From Candidatus Pacearchaeota archaeon (lineage in GTDB: Archaea; Nanobdellota; Nanobdellia; Pacearchaeales; GW2011-AR1): 14,441 nucleotides of DNA. Made by a program: the position numbers and the translations under genes. This document shows positions 6,663 to 14,059 of the stretch, piece by piece; the first letter of the stretch is position 1, and each line of letters opens with the position of its first letter. The notes beneath the pieces are model-generated. The model was not told the DNA's origin, did no database searches, and worked only from the letters and a program-made list of their open reading frames with translations. Location of the stretch: the NCBI GenBank assembly GCA_015520065.1, contig WAQV01000073.1, positions 1 through 14,441 of the forward strand, read 5' to 3'.

Positions 6663-7961
6663 TTAATGATTTGTTGCTACATTAACTGCTTGTTTAATAT
6701 TATCAATCTCTTCTTCAATACTCTCTACCTCTTCTTTAATTTTCTCTTCTGAAGTATCTTTTATTTTTCCTTCTAATTCTTCAACAACCTCTTCAGTATC
6801 TATCTCTTTTTCTATCTCAACCTTCTTTTCAACTTCAATATTTTCACTTTCAATATCTTCTTCACTTTTAATCTCTATTTCAGATTTATCCTCTTCTTTT
6901 TCCTTAATTTTTACTTTCATAATTTCTCTTATCTCCTCAATACTCAAACCAGTTTTTGCAGAGATTTCCTCTTCAATTGCATCTAAGTCGATAGTATTCA
7001 TCTCAAATTCAAATTCGTTTTCTCCTATCTCAATATTTATCTCCGCTCTTCCTTCTTCTATCTCTACCTTAATCTCTTTTCCTAATTCTTCCTTTTCCTT
7101 TCTGTTTTCTTTCAGAAGCTTTTTCGCTTCCTTGGCAATTTTCCTAGCATCAGAGAAATTTCCGTTTTTGAACTCATTAATCGCCTGATCTAATAGAGCA
7201 TTAAATTCTTCAATGAGTTTCTCAGAAGCATTAATTCCTTTTTCAGATACTTCTTTTAAATATTCTTCCATCTCTTGACGAGCATCTTCAATTGTTTCCA
7301 GAGCCTTTTCTTGTTTTTTCAGCCCTTTTTCTTTTTCAATGTTTTCTATTTCTATCTCAATCTCTTCTTCAGATTTTCCTGTTTCCTGCTCTATTTCAAT
7401 TTTTATTTTGTTTTTCTTGTTCTTAATCTCTATTTCTATTTCTCCTGTTTGCCCTTTGATTGATTCAAGTATTGAGTTAATCATCTCTTTATTCTGAGGC
7501 GTTAGTTCTCCTTCAATCTCAATCTTAACTTTCAGCTCTCCAAATACTAATTCTGCCTCTTCTTCATGCTTCTCTAGTTCTTTTTCTATTTCAATTACTT
7601 CTTCTATTTCCTTAAAAGAATCCTCTTCATCAATAATCTTAACTATTTCTTTTATCTCCATAAGATTCTTCTCATGCTCTTTTTTAGCTTTTTCAGCAGC
7701 ATCTATTTTACCTTCTTTTATCATCTCTCTTACTTCTAGAAGCCTTTCTCTTGCTATCTCAAGATTTTTTCTCGCTTTTTCTCCTTCATCAAAAGTTAAT
7801 AGAAGATTTAATTGGTCCAATGCCTTGTCAATTTCCCAAAGAAAACTGTCAGGAGTTATTCCAGGGTCAAAACTAATGTCTTGAGTTTCTTGAGCATTTA
7901 CATATCCAATGAATAAAGTAAGTATAAAGAAGAGCTGCAATACACTGAATATGTTTTTCAT
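6663..7961 (-). CDS. Secreted charged coiled-coil protein with DUF5667-like domain
   Basis: This 432-residue protein is very rich in Glu, Lys and Ile. A signal peptide spans about 1-23 (MKNIFSVLQLFFILTLFIGY then VNA). Residues about 30-110 (PGITPDSFLWEIDKALDQLN and on, with RERLLEVREM at 71-80) resemble DUF5667, found in exported prokaryotic proteins. Two modules of alternating hydrophobic and charged residues, at about 142-207 and 295-352, look like amphipathic beta strands (for example GEIEIEIK). A coiled coil (208-292) separates them and an acidic tail (353-432) follows. There is no C-terminal anchor, so it is probably secreted or periplasm-like. The Met at 7961 is favoured over the one three codons earlier because it lies about 26 nt from the TATA box. 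Function unknown. Confidence 0.8.
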   Translation of the reverse strand: MKNIFSVLQLFFILTLFIGYVNAQETQDISFDPGITPDSFLWEIDKALDQLNLLLTFDEGEKARKNLEIARERLLEVREMIKEGKIDAAEKAKKEHEKNLMEIKEIVKIIDEEDSFKEIEEVIEIEKELEKHEEEAELVFGELKVKIEIEGELTPQNKEMINSILESIKGQTGEIEIEIKNKKNKIKIEIEQETGKSEEEIEIEIENIEKEKGLKKQEKALETIEDARQEMEEYLKEVSEKGINASEKLIEEFNALLDQAINEFKNGNFSDARKIAKEAKKLLKENRKEKEELGKEIKVEIEEGRAEINIEIGENEFEFEMNTIDLDAIEEEISAKTGLSIEEIREIMKVKIKEKEEDKSEIEIKSEEDIESENIEVEKKVEIEKEIDTEEVVEELEGKIKDTSEEKIKEEVESIEEEIDNIKQAVNVATNH

Positions 7962-7983
7962 AAACTTCATGTAGAACTTTCGA

Positions 7984-7991
7984 TTTATAAG
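7984..7991 (-). promoter_or_regulatory. TATA box for the DUF5667 protein gene
   Basis: On the minus strand TTATAAAT is centred about 26.5 nt before the Met codon at 7961 but only about 17.5 nt before the one at 7970. The spacing supports the shorter protein from a leaderless mRNA. Confidence 0.6.
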
Positions 7992-8032
7992 TTTTTCTTT
8001 TATTATCTCTTTCTGCTTAGACTATAGAAACT

Positions 8033-8040
8033 TTTATAAA
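8033..8040 (+). promoter_or_regulatory. TATA box for the Ig-like surface protein
   Basis: TTTATAAA is centred about 39 nt before the ATG at 8076. This predicts transcription from about 8062 and a leader of about 14 nt, unlike the leaderless genes around it. It lies about 40 bp from the divergent promoter of the DUF5667 gene. Confidence 0.6.
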
Positions 8041-8066
8041 CAATGTCTGCTTGAAAACTAATAAAA

Positions 8067-8072
8067 GAGGGG
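8067..8072 (+). promoter_or_regulatory. Shine-Dalgarno sequence of the surface protein gene
   Basis: GAGGGG lies just upstream of the ATG at 8076, with its GAGG portion 5 nt from the start. It fits the short leader predicted from the TATA box and confirms the start codon. Confidence 0.6.
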
Positions 8073-8075
8073 AAA

Positions 8076-9830
8076 ATGAGATTGCAGAGAGGTGTTTTGC
8101 ATTTTTTTATTGGAATCTTCTTATTAGTAGTTGTTATAGGATTCTCTAGTGCTGTATCCTTTACTGTTAGTGTTACTCCATCAAATGTTGATGAGGATGT
8201 AAGCTATCTCTACAATTTTACAATCACAAACACAAATTCAACAGCAAATATAACTCAAATCAATATCAGCCTGCCAAGTGGTTTCAGTGCAAATCCTGAA
8301 ACAAACGGAACATCTGTAGCAGGAGCGAGCTTTTCAATCTCAGGAAGCGTTCTTACATGGAGTCTTACTCCTTTAATATTAAATGACTCAACAGAGTATT
8401 TTTGGTTTAATGCAACAGCTTCAACTCCTGGAACATACAACTTTAGTGTTACTTCCTTGGACAGTGCAGGAATTACTTCTACAAATGAAAGCAATATAAT
8501 TACTGTTGCTGATACAACGCCTCCTTCAGTCTCAATAGTCTTCCCTCAAAATTCAACATACACAACAAATGTTTCTGAATTGAATTACACAGTATCAGAT
8601 AATTCTGGATTGAGTAATTGTTGGTACTCTACAGACAATGGAGCAACAAACAGCTCAACAGTAAGTGCAGGAACAAACTTTACTGGTGTAATCAGTAGTG
8701 AGGGAAGCAACACCTGGACTTTATATTGTAATGATACCTCAGGGAATGAGAATTCTACATCAGTTACATTTACTAAGGACACTGGAAGTCCTGTTTCTAA
8801 TCTTGTGAGCCCATCAAACAACAGTTATGACAGAGATACAACTACTTTCAGCTGTAATGCCACTGACAGCCAAGGATTGGACTCAATTACTTTATATTTA
8901 TGGAACTCTGACGGAAGCCTAAATCTTACAAACACTACTGCAGTAACTGGAACAAGCAACTCAACGAGCTGGACATACAACATCACTTCAGACGGAACTT
9001 ACATATGGAACTGTTATGTAAATGATACTGCTGGAAATTCTGACTGGGATGTTAATAGAACTATCAACATAGATAATGTAGCTCCATCTATAAGCTTATC
9101 TCTTATAAGCTCTACAAAAACAAGTTTAAGTATAGAGATAGTCGGAAAAGAAGGAACCTGTACTGTAGATAGAAGCGGGGCGTCAATTTCCGGCTCTACT
9201 CTAACTGAAACTGGTTTAAGCTGTGGAACAACTTATGCTTATACTGTAACTTGCACAGATGCTGCAGGAAATTCAGGAAGTTCTGAGTCAACAGAATTCT
9301 CAACAAGCAAATGCCCAAGCAGCGGAAAAGTTACAAAGCCTTTCTGGACTAACACAGTTGTTGTTGGAGATATTAAAGAAGGCTATACACGAGCCTTATC
9401 TGAGAAACAGAGAATAAAAGTAACTCTGAAAGGAGAGGAGCATTATGTTGGAGTTATTAAAGTTGCAGAGAATACAGCAACAATAAATGTTTCTTCCACT
9501 CCGCAGCAGGCAGTTTTAAGCATTGGTGAAGAGAAAAAGTTTGATGTTGATAATGACGGATATTACGAAATTTATGTTAAGTTAAACGGAATTGAAGACA
9601 ATAAAGCAGACATCACTATTAAAGAGATATCTGAGAAAGTTCCTGCTGAAGCAGTCAAAGATTCTTCAGAAAAAGAGCAGATTTCTGAGAAAGAAACAAC
9701 TCCTGCTCCTGAAACAGGAAAGGAAACAAGAGAGAGTTTAGCATGGAGCGTAATCAAATGGATTTTAATTCTTGCAATTATAGGAGTTATAGTTTACTTT
9801 GCTTACAATTACTATTCTAAAAGAAAATAA
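8076..9830 (+). CDS. Membrane-anchored surface protein with Ig-like repeats and dense N-glycosylation sites
   Basis: This 584-residue protein has a signal peptide (about 1-26, ending SSA), a long extracellular region, a Lys/Glu/Pro linker (about 517-553) and a single C-terminal membrane helix (about 557-579) followed by YYSKRK. The ectodomain starts with a DUF11-like beta domain (27-145). Ig/FN3-like repeats follow, each ending in a similar string: CNDTSGN (218-224), CYVNDTAGN (313-321) and CTDAAGN (393-399). A further domain (about 425-518) carries DVDNDGYYEI (490-499), a DxDxDG calcium-site-like motif. By eye there are about 25 N-X-S/T sequons, nearly all before residue 340. An S-layer-associated or adhesive role is inferred; nothing indicates enzymatic activity. 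Confidence 0.85.
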   Translation: MRLQRGVLHFFIGIFLLVVVIGFSSAVSFTVSVTPSNVDEDVSYLYNFTITNTNSTANITQINISLPSGFSANPETNGTSVAGASFSISGSVLTWSLTPLILNDSTEYFWFNATASTPGTYNFSVTSLDSAGITSTNESNIITVADTTPPSVSIVFPQNSTYTTNVSELNYTVSDNSGLSNCWYSTDNGATNSSTVSAGTNFTGVISSEGSNTWTLYCNDTSGNENSTSVTFTKDTGSPVSNLVSPSNNSYDRDTTTFSCNATDSQGLDSITLYLWNSDGSLNLTNTTAVTGTSNSTSWTYNITSDGTYIWNCYVNDTAGNSDWDVNRTINIDNVAPSISLSLISSTKTSLSIEIVGKEGTCTVDRSGASISGSTLTETGLSCGTTYAYTVTCTDAAGNSGSSESTEFSTSKCPSSGKVTKPFWTNTVVVGDIKEGYTRALSEKQRIKVTLKGEEHYVGVIKVAENTATINVSSTPQQAVLSIGEEKKFDVDNDGYYEIYVKLNGIEDNKADITIKEISEKVPAEAVKDSSEKEQISEKETTPAPETGKETRESLAWSVIKWILILAIIGVIVYFAYNYYSKRK

Positions 9831-9870
9831 ATTTCATATGTTGTTGCGTTAAATAGCGATTTAAGCGACT

Positions 9871-9905
9871 TGAGAATTTTTAAAATTTACTCTGAGAATT
9901 TTTAA
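9871..9905. repeat. Pair of 13-bp direct repeats between two genes
   Basis: TGAGAATTTTTAA occurs at 9871-9883 and again, identically, at 9893-9905. The starts are 22 bp apart, close to two helical turns. The pair lies between the surface protein stop (9830) and the TATA box of the radical SAM gene (9922). It could be an operator; alternatively, the T5 run in each copy could act as a terminator of the upstream gene. Confidence 0.7.
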
Positions 9906-9921
9906 TTTTTATATGGCAAAC

Positions 9922-9929
9922 TATAAATA
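9922..9929 (+). promoter_or_regulatory. TATA box for the radical SAM gene
   Basis: TATAAATA is centred about 25.5 nt before the ATG at 9951, so a leaderless transcript is expected. Confidence 0.7.
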
Positions 9930-9950
9930 ACTTCTGCTTTTTTATTTGAA

Positions 9951-11777
9951 ATGAGAAAAATAAAAATTCTGCCTGTTTACCCGGAATTCCCTGAAACATT
10001 TTGGAGTTTCAAAAAAGCAGTCAGCTACATAAATAAAAAATCAGTAATGCCTCCTCTTGGTTTGGCTACAGTCTTAGCAATGGTTCCATCAGACAGATTT
10101 GAAATTCAGAGAATAGTTGATTTGAATGTTGAGCCTCTAAAAGAAGAGAGTGTTAAAAATGCTGACATTTTATTTACATCCACAATGGTTGTTCAGGAGC
10201 AGTCTCATAATGAAGTTCTGGATATGGCTAAATTTTATGGAAAAAAGGTTGTTGCAGGAGGACCTTTTCCTACCTCGTATCCAGAGAGAAACTCAAAAGC
10301 AGATTTTATTGTAGCAGATGAGGCAGAGATTACCTTAAAACCTTTTTTAGAGGATTTAGTGAAAGGAACTCCTCAGAAAATATATACTCGTGAAAATATT
10401 ATAAAAGATGGAAGAAACAGCTGGCCTTTGACAAAAACAGGCAGACCTTATCTAACAAAAACTCCTATACCGAGATGGGATTTAGCGGATTTAAGCCAAT
10501 ACTCTGCTTTTTGCATTCAGTACTCGAGAGGATGCCCTCATGACTGTGAATTCTGCGATGTTACAAAACTGTTTGGCAGAGAGCCTTTAACAAAAACTCC
10601 TCAGCAAGTAATTTCAGAACTGAACTTCCTTTATAAAATGGGCTGCAGAGGAGCTGTTATGTTTGTAGATGACAATCTTATAGGAAATAAAAAGAACTTG
10701 AAAGAGTTGCTTCCTGTTTTAATAAAATGGCAAGAGGAAAGAAACTATCCTTTTAATTTCTTTACGGAAGCAAGCATAGAGTTGGCTACGGAATCCAATA
10801 AGAGCATTCTTGAGAATATGGTTAAAGCAGGATTTAATCAGGTTTTTATTGGAATTGAGTCCTTGGACAGAGAGGTTCTTGAAGAAACAAATAAAAAACA
10901 AAATATCAGAGTTTCCCAGTTTGATGCAATAAGAAAAATACAAAATGCAGGAATAGAGGTTACAGGAGGGTTTATTGTAGGGTTTGATAAGGAAAAGCCA
11001 GAAGTTTTTGACAAGCTTTTTGATTTCATACAGCAGAGCGGGATTATTATTGCAATGCCCGGCTTGCTGACAGCACTAAAAGGAACCAAGCTTTACAACA
11101 GGCTAAAAAAAGAAGGAAGGCTGAAGTATGAGTCAGAAGGAAACAACACCCACAATCTTTCGTTTAATTTTAAAACAACTATGAATGAGAGATTTTTGAT
11201 AGAGAACTATAAAAACCTTCTCGCAAGGTTGTTTGATGATAAGAACTATTATTCGAGATGCAGAGTTCTTCAAGAAAATTTGGGAGATTCTTACAGAGTT
11301 CCTAACAGAAAGAATTTAGAGGGAATTCTTGCTTTTGGAAAGTCTTTAAAAAATCATCTTTTTTCCAAAGGAGGGTTGGAGTATGCAAAATACCTTCTAT
11401 GGACTGCACTAAAAAACCCTCGGCTTTTTCCAGAGGCAGTAAATCATGCAATAAAACTTGAACACTTTAAGGCAATCACAAACTCAATGCTGGAAGCAGA
11501 TGATTATATTTCTGAGACCTCTCAACTGTATGAGTCTTTTAAAAAAGAGGTAGAAAGCATTGTTTCTAAATATACAAATTACAGAAAAAGAGCAGAGCTA
11601 ATCTCAAACATTGCAGCAGAAATGCTCTCCTATGCAGAAAGCAGATACAACAAGCTTCATAAGGATTTCAGGAGTAGTGCAGAAAACGCTCTTATGGATT
11701 TAAAAAGAAAAATATTCAGAGATGTCGAAGAGTATCAAGCATGCTTGGAAGAGAAGAGTTTTGCTCAAAAAACATAA
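9951..11777 (+). CDS. Cobalamin-binding radical SAM enzyme with DUF4070-like C-terminus
   Basis: This 608-residue protein opens with ILPVYPEFPETFWSF (6-20) and PPLGLATVLAMVP (34-46), typical of B12-binding radical SAM enzymes related to the HpnP hopanoid methylase. The cobalamin-binding domain spans about 30-150, with VVAGGPFPTSYPE at 100-112 and no DxHxxG motif visible. The radical SAM domain has C195, C199 and C202 (RGCPHDCEFCDV), which ligate the 4Fe-4S cluster, then FVDDNLIGNK (238-247), FTEASIELA (271-279), FIGIES (299-304) and GGFIVGFD (339-346). GLLTALKGTKLYNRLKKEGR (371-390) begins the DUF4070 region. A helical extension of about 100 residues (roughly 505-608) has no recognised counterpart. 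Relatives methylate or couple unactivated carbons, including in lipids; the substrate here is unknown. Confidence 0.9.
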   Translation: MRKIKILPVYPEFPETFWSFKKAVSYINKKSVMPPLGLATVLAMVPSDRFEIQRIVDLNVEPLKEESVKNADILFTSTMVVQEQSHNEVLDMAKFYGKKVVAGGPFPTSYPERNSKADFIVADEAEITLKPFLEDLVKGTPQKIYTRENIIKDGRNSWPLTKTGRPYLTKTPIPRWDLADLSQYSAFCIQYSRGCPHDCEFCDVTKLFGREPLTKTPQQVISELNFLYKMGCRGAVMFVDDNLIGNKKNLKELLPVLIKWQEERNYPFNFFTEASIELATESNKSILENMVKAGFNQVFIGIESLDREVLEETNKKQNIRVSQFDAIRKIQNAGIEVTGGFIVGFDKEKPEVFDKLFDFIQQSGIIIAMPGLLTALKGTKLYNRLKKEGRLKYESEGNNTHNLSFNFKTTMNERFLIENYKNLLARLFDDKNYYSRCRVLQENLGDSYRVPNRKNLEGILAFGKSLKNHLFSKGGLEYAKYLLWTALKNPRLFPEAVNHAIKLEHFKAITNSMLEADDYISETSQLYESFKKEVESIVSKYTNYRKRAELISNIAAEMLSYAESRYNKLHKDFRSSAENALMDLKRKIFRDVEEYQACLEEKSFAQKT

Positions 11778-11778
11778 A

Positions 11779-11786
11779 TTTAAATA
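11779..11786 (+). promoter_or_regulatory. TATA box for the two-helix membrane protein
   Basis: TTTAAATA is centred about 25.5 nt before the ATG at 11808 and begins 2 bases after the radical SAM stop codon. A second block, TATAAATA (11792-11799), is too close to the ATG to serve a leaderless start. Confidence 0.6.
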
Positions 11787-11807
11787 TCTTGTATAAATAG
11801 AGAAAAT

Positions 11808-13544
11808 ATGGAAGAGAGGAAGGGTTTAGAAGCCTCAAACTTAAAAAACGCAAAAATCCTGGCTTTAGGAATTGTAGGTTTAATAGCTGTAATAGCCATA
11901 ACAAAGATTATTATTGCTCAAGGAGAATTTACTTATGTAATCTCAAATTCTGAAAACTGGGAAGATGTGTATTCTGCAATGCTGTATGCCAGCCTTGAGA
12001 AGGCAGGAAGCGACTTTCTTGTTAGCACAAAACACGGGAGCATTCTACTTAACAGCATAAATAAGAAAAATGATATAAGGGTTATAAGCTCAAAAAAATC
12101 TCCTTTTGTCATTAATTATGCAGACCTGATAAAAGATAAAGGATTTAAAGATGCGGATGAGTTAATTCTTGACAACCCCAACCTTGAGCTGATAGAGGAA
12201 CTGCCGGAAATAAACAACTTCATAGTTGTTGGAAACTCTTATGGTTACAGCGCAATAGCAGTTGCTCCTTATGCAGTCATAACTAACTCATGGGTGTTTC
12301 TTGCTGACAGAGCAAACATAGATGAGATAGACTCAATTTTAAGTGAGAGAGATGTTAATAATTTGCTTATTTACGGATTTGTTGACAGGGAAGTAAGGGA
12401 AACTTTGTCAAAATACAATCCCGAGATAATCAATACTGGAGACAGGTTTAAGGACAATATAGGGATAGTTAAGAAATTCCTCGAGATAAAGCCTACACAA
12501 CAAGTTCTTCTTACAAACGGAGAGTTTATTGAAAAAGAGATAATGTCAGGAACAAGTCCTATACTTTTCACAGGTAAAGAGAATGTTCCAGAACAGATAA
12601 AAGAATACATACAAAGCTCGGATATTGAGGTGGGAGTGTTGATAGGAGCTGATTTGGTTGGAGCTGCTACAAATATAAGAAGAAGCACTGGAATAAGCGT
12701 AATAGTAAAATTCGCAAGAGGAGCAAGAGTTCCTGCAGGAACAATTGCTGCAGTTGAGGGTCTTGATTTATTTTATCTTCCTGTTCCAATAATGGACCTT
12801 GAGCTTGATTCTGCAAAATACAACCGTGCTACCTCGCAGCTGGAGGTTACATACAAAAGCAACTCAAACATTCCTATATACTTCAAGGGAACTCTCACTC
12901 CTGTAACAGCTTCAGGAAAGCAAACAAAAATAGGTGATGTTGAGCCAGTGTTTATAGCTCCAAATGATTTCAAGACTGTAAGTTATTCTGATGTAGATTT
13001 TACAGATGAGAAAATAAGTCTGGAAGTATTTACTCTTTACGGTGAAACTCCAAGTTCTTTGGAAAAGATTTTGGAGAAAAAAATTGATGTGGATGTTGTT
13101 AATGTAATTGACAGGTGCGAGATTGATATTGAAAGCGTAAAATACACAAAATCCAGAAAAGAGTTTTCTGTTAAAGTTCTTAATCCTGGTTCTATTGACT
13201 GCTGGGTTGATGTTGAGCTGAGCGATGTTATTATCGACGGTGTTGAAAAAACCATTGGTTCTGAAGGGTCAGTAAAAATACTTGCAGGAAAAAAAGGCAA
13301 GATAGTAATCAGACAGGAGATGACTGAAGAGGATTTAAAGGAAAATCATTTTGTTAATGTAATTGCATATTATGGTGAAAGAGAGAACGGCTTGGTTAAA
13401 ATATTGAAAGGAAAGTATGAGCTGAAAGTTGAAAGCATATCATTTGCAACTCTAAGCCTGATAATTCTTGCATTGATTGTATTGGTAGCAGTTATTGTTC
13501 TAATATTCCTTTTCATAAAAAAGAAAAGAGAGGATGAGTGGTAG
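11808..13544 (+). CDS. Membrane protein with large ectodomain, cell-wall-binding-repeat-like
   Basis: This 578-residue protein has a cytoplasmic N-terminal stub, a membrane helix at about 15-37, an ectodomain of about 500 residues, a second helix at about 546-570 and a KKKREDEW tail. Residues about 40-320 show repeating alpha/beta units: YVISNSENWEDVYSAMLYA (43-61), an ILFTGKENVPEQIKEYI unit (252-268) and VGVLIGADLVGAATNIRR (275-292). These faintly resemble CWB2 (PF04122) cell-wall-binding repeats. Residues about 325-540 look like two related beta domains, because VFTLYGETPSSLEKILEKK (407-425) and VIAYYGERENGLVKILKGK (518-536) align. A cell-envelope structural or scaffold role is inferred. 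CWB2 similarity is by eye only, and the specific function is unknown. Confidence 0.75.
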   Translation: MEERKGLEASNLKNAKILALGIVGLIAVIAITKIIIAQGEFTYVISNSENWEDVYSAMLYASLEKAGSDFLVSTKHGSILLNSINKKNDIRVISSKKSPFVINYADLIKDKGFKDADELILDNPNLELIEELPEINNFIVVGNSYGYSAIAVAPYAVITNSWVFLADRANIDEIDSILSERDVNNLLIYGFVDREVRETLSKYNPEIINTGDRFKDNIGIVKKFLEIKPTQQVLLTNGEFIEKEIMSGTSPILFTGKENVPEQIKEYIQSSDIEVGVLIGADLVGAATNIRRSTGISVIVKFARGARVPAGTIAAVEGLDLFYLPVPIMDLELDSAKYNRATSQLEVTYKSNSNIPIYFKGTLTPVTASGKQTKIGDVEPVFIAPNDFKTVSYSDVDFTDEKISLEVFTLYGETPSSLEKILEKKIDVDVVNVIDRCEIDIESVKYTKSRKEFSVKVLNPGSIDCWVDVELSDVIIDGVEKTIGSEGSVKILAGKKGKIVIRQEMTEEDLKENHFVNVIAYYGERENGLVKILKGKYELKVESISFATLSLIILALIVLVAVIVLIFLFIKKKREDEW

Positions 13545-13568
13545 AGCTGGTTTATTGAAGAGTTAATT

Positions 13569-14051
13569 TTACTTAACCAACTTCAAACTTTCTCTCACTT
13601 CATGCAGGATTTTTTTAGCACTATAGAAATCTTTTTTGTCAGAAGTGGCATTAAACATTTTTATCTTTCCAGGAACTGACATCAGTTTTAAATCCTCAAT
13701 ATAAACATCTTTTCCTGATTTTCTTTTTGAGCTGATTTCCTCCTTAAGCAAGGCATATTCAGAGTTCAGCATTGCAACAAGTTCATCTTTTATTTTTTCA
13801 ATAAGCTCTTTTCTTGAAGAAGATTCTTTTATAATCTTGTCTATTTTTTTGTCTTTTGTTTTGTCTTTTGAAGCTTTGTAATGCTTTATGAAGCTTTCAA
13901 CCTGCTTGTCATTTAACATATTCAGCACATGAAAAAGCTCCTCAAGATGCTCAAAATCAAGAAGCTTTTTTATTCTTGATTCAGTTATTCTAAACACTGC
14001 TCTTTTTTTAGCGTCTTCCTGCTGTTTTTTTGCTTTTGTTGTTTTTGCCAT
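13569..14051 (-). CDS. Small basic helical protein of unknown function
   Basis: This 160-residue protein is not recognised. It begins with a Lys-rich segment (MAKTTKAKKQQEDAKKRAVF) and is predicted mostly helical, with ITESRIKKLLDFEHLEELFH at 22-41, a charged middle (60-92) and EDLKLMSVPGKIKMFNA at 119-135. It has no signal peptide, membrane segment or Cys, so a cytoplasmic protein is likely. The N-terminal basic tail could bind nucleic acid, but no known fold is visible. The gene starts 8 bases after the stop of the KE-tailed gene upstream, so the two are probably co-transcribed. Its 3' end converges on the membrane protein gene with 24 bases between. Confidence 0.65.
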   Translation of the reverse strand: MAKTTKAKKQQEDAKKRAVFRITESRIKKLLDFEHLEELFHVLNMLNDKQVESFIKHYKASKDKTKDKKIDKIIKESSSRKELIEKIKDELVAMLNSEYALLKEEISSKRKSGKDVYIEDLKLMSVPGKIKMFNATSDKKDFYSAKKILHEVRESLKLVK

Positions 14052-14059
14052 TTAATTTC

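Noticed and set aside
7275..7463. Plus-strand Phe-rich open frame inside the DUF5667 gene
   Set aside because: Same artefact: antisense of Glu/Lys/Ile codons, with no start signals.
7081..7760. Pyrimidine-rich low-complexity tract suggesting a DNA repeat array or CRISPR
   Set aside because: There is no fixed repeat unit or spacer pattern; the bias follows from Glu/Lys/Ile codons of the minus-strand gene.
10719..11089. Minus-strand open frames inside the radical SAM gene
   Set aside because: Shadows of a strongly supported gene whose motifs continue through this region.
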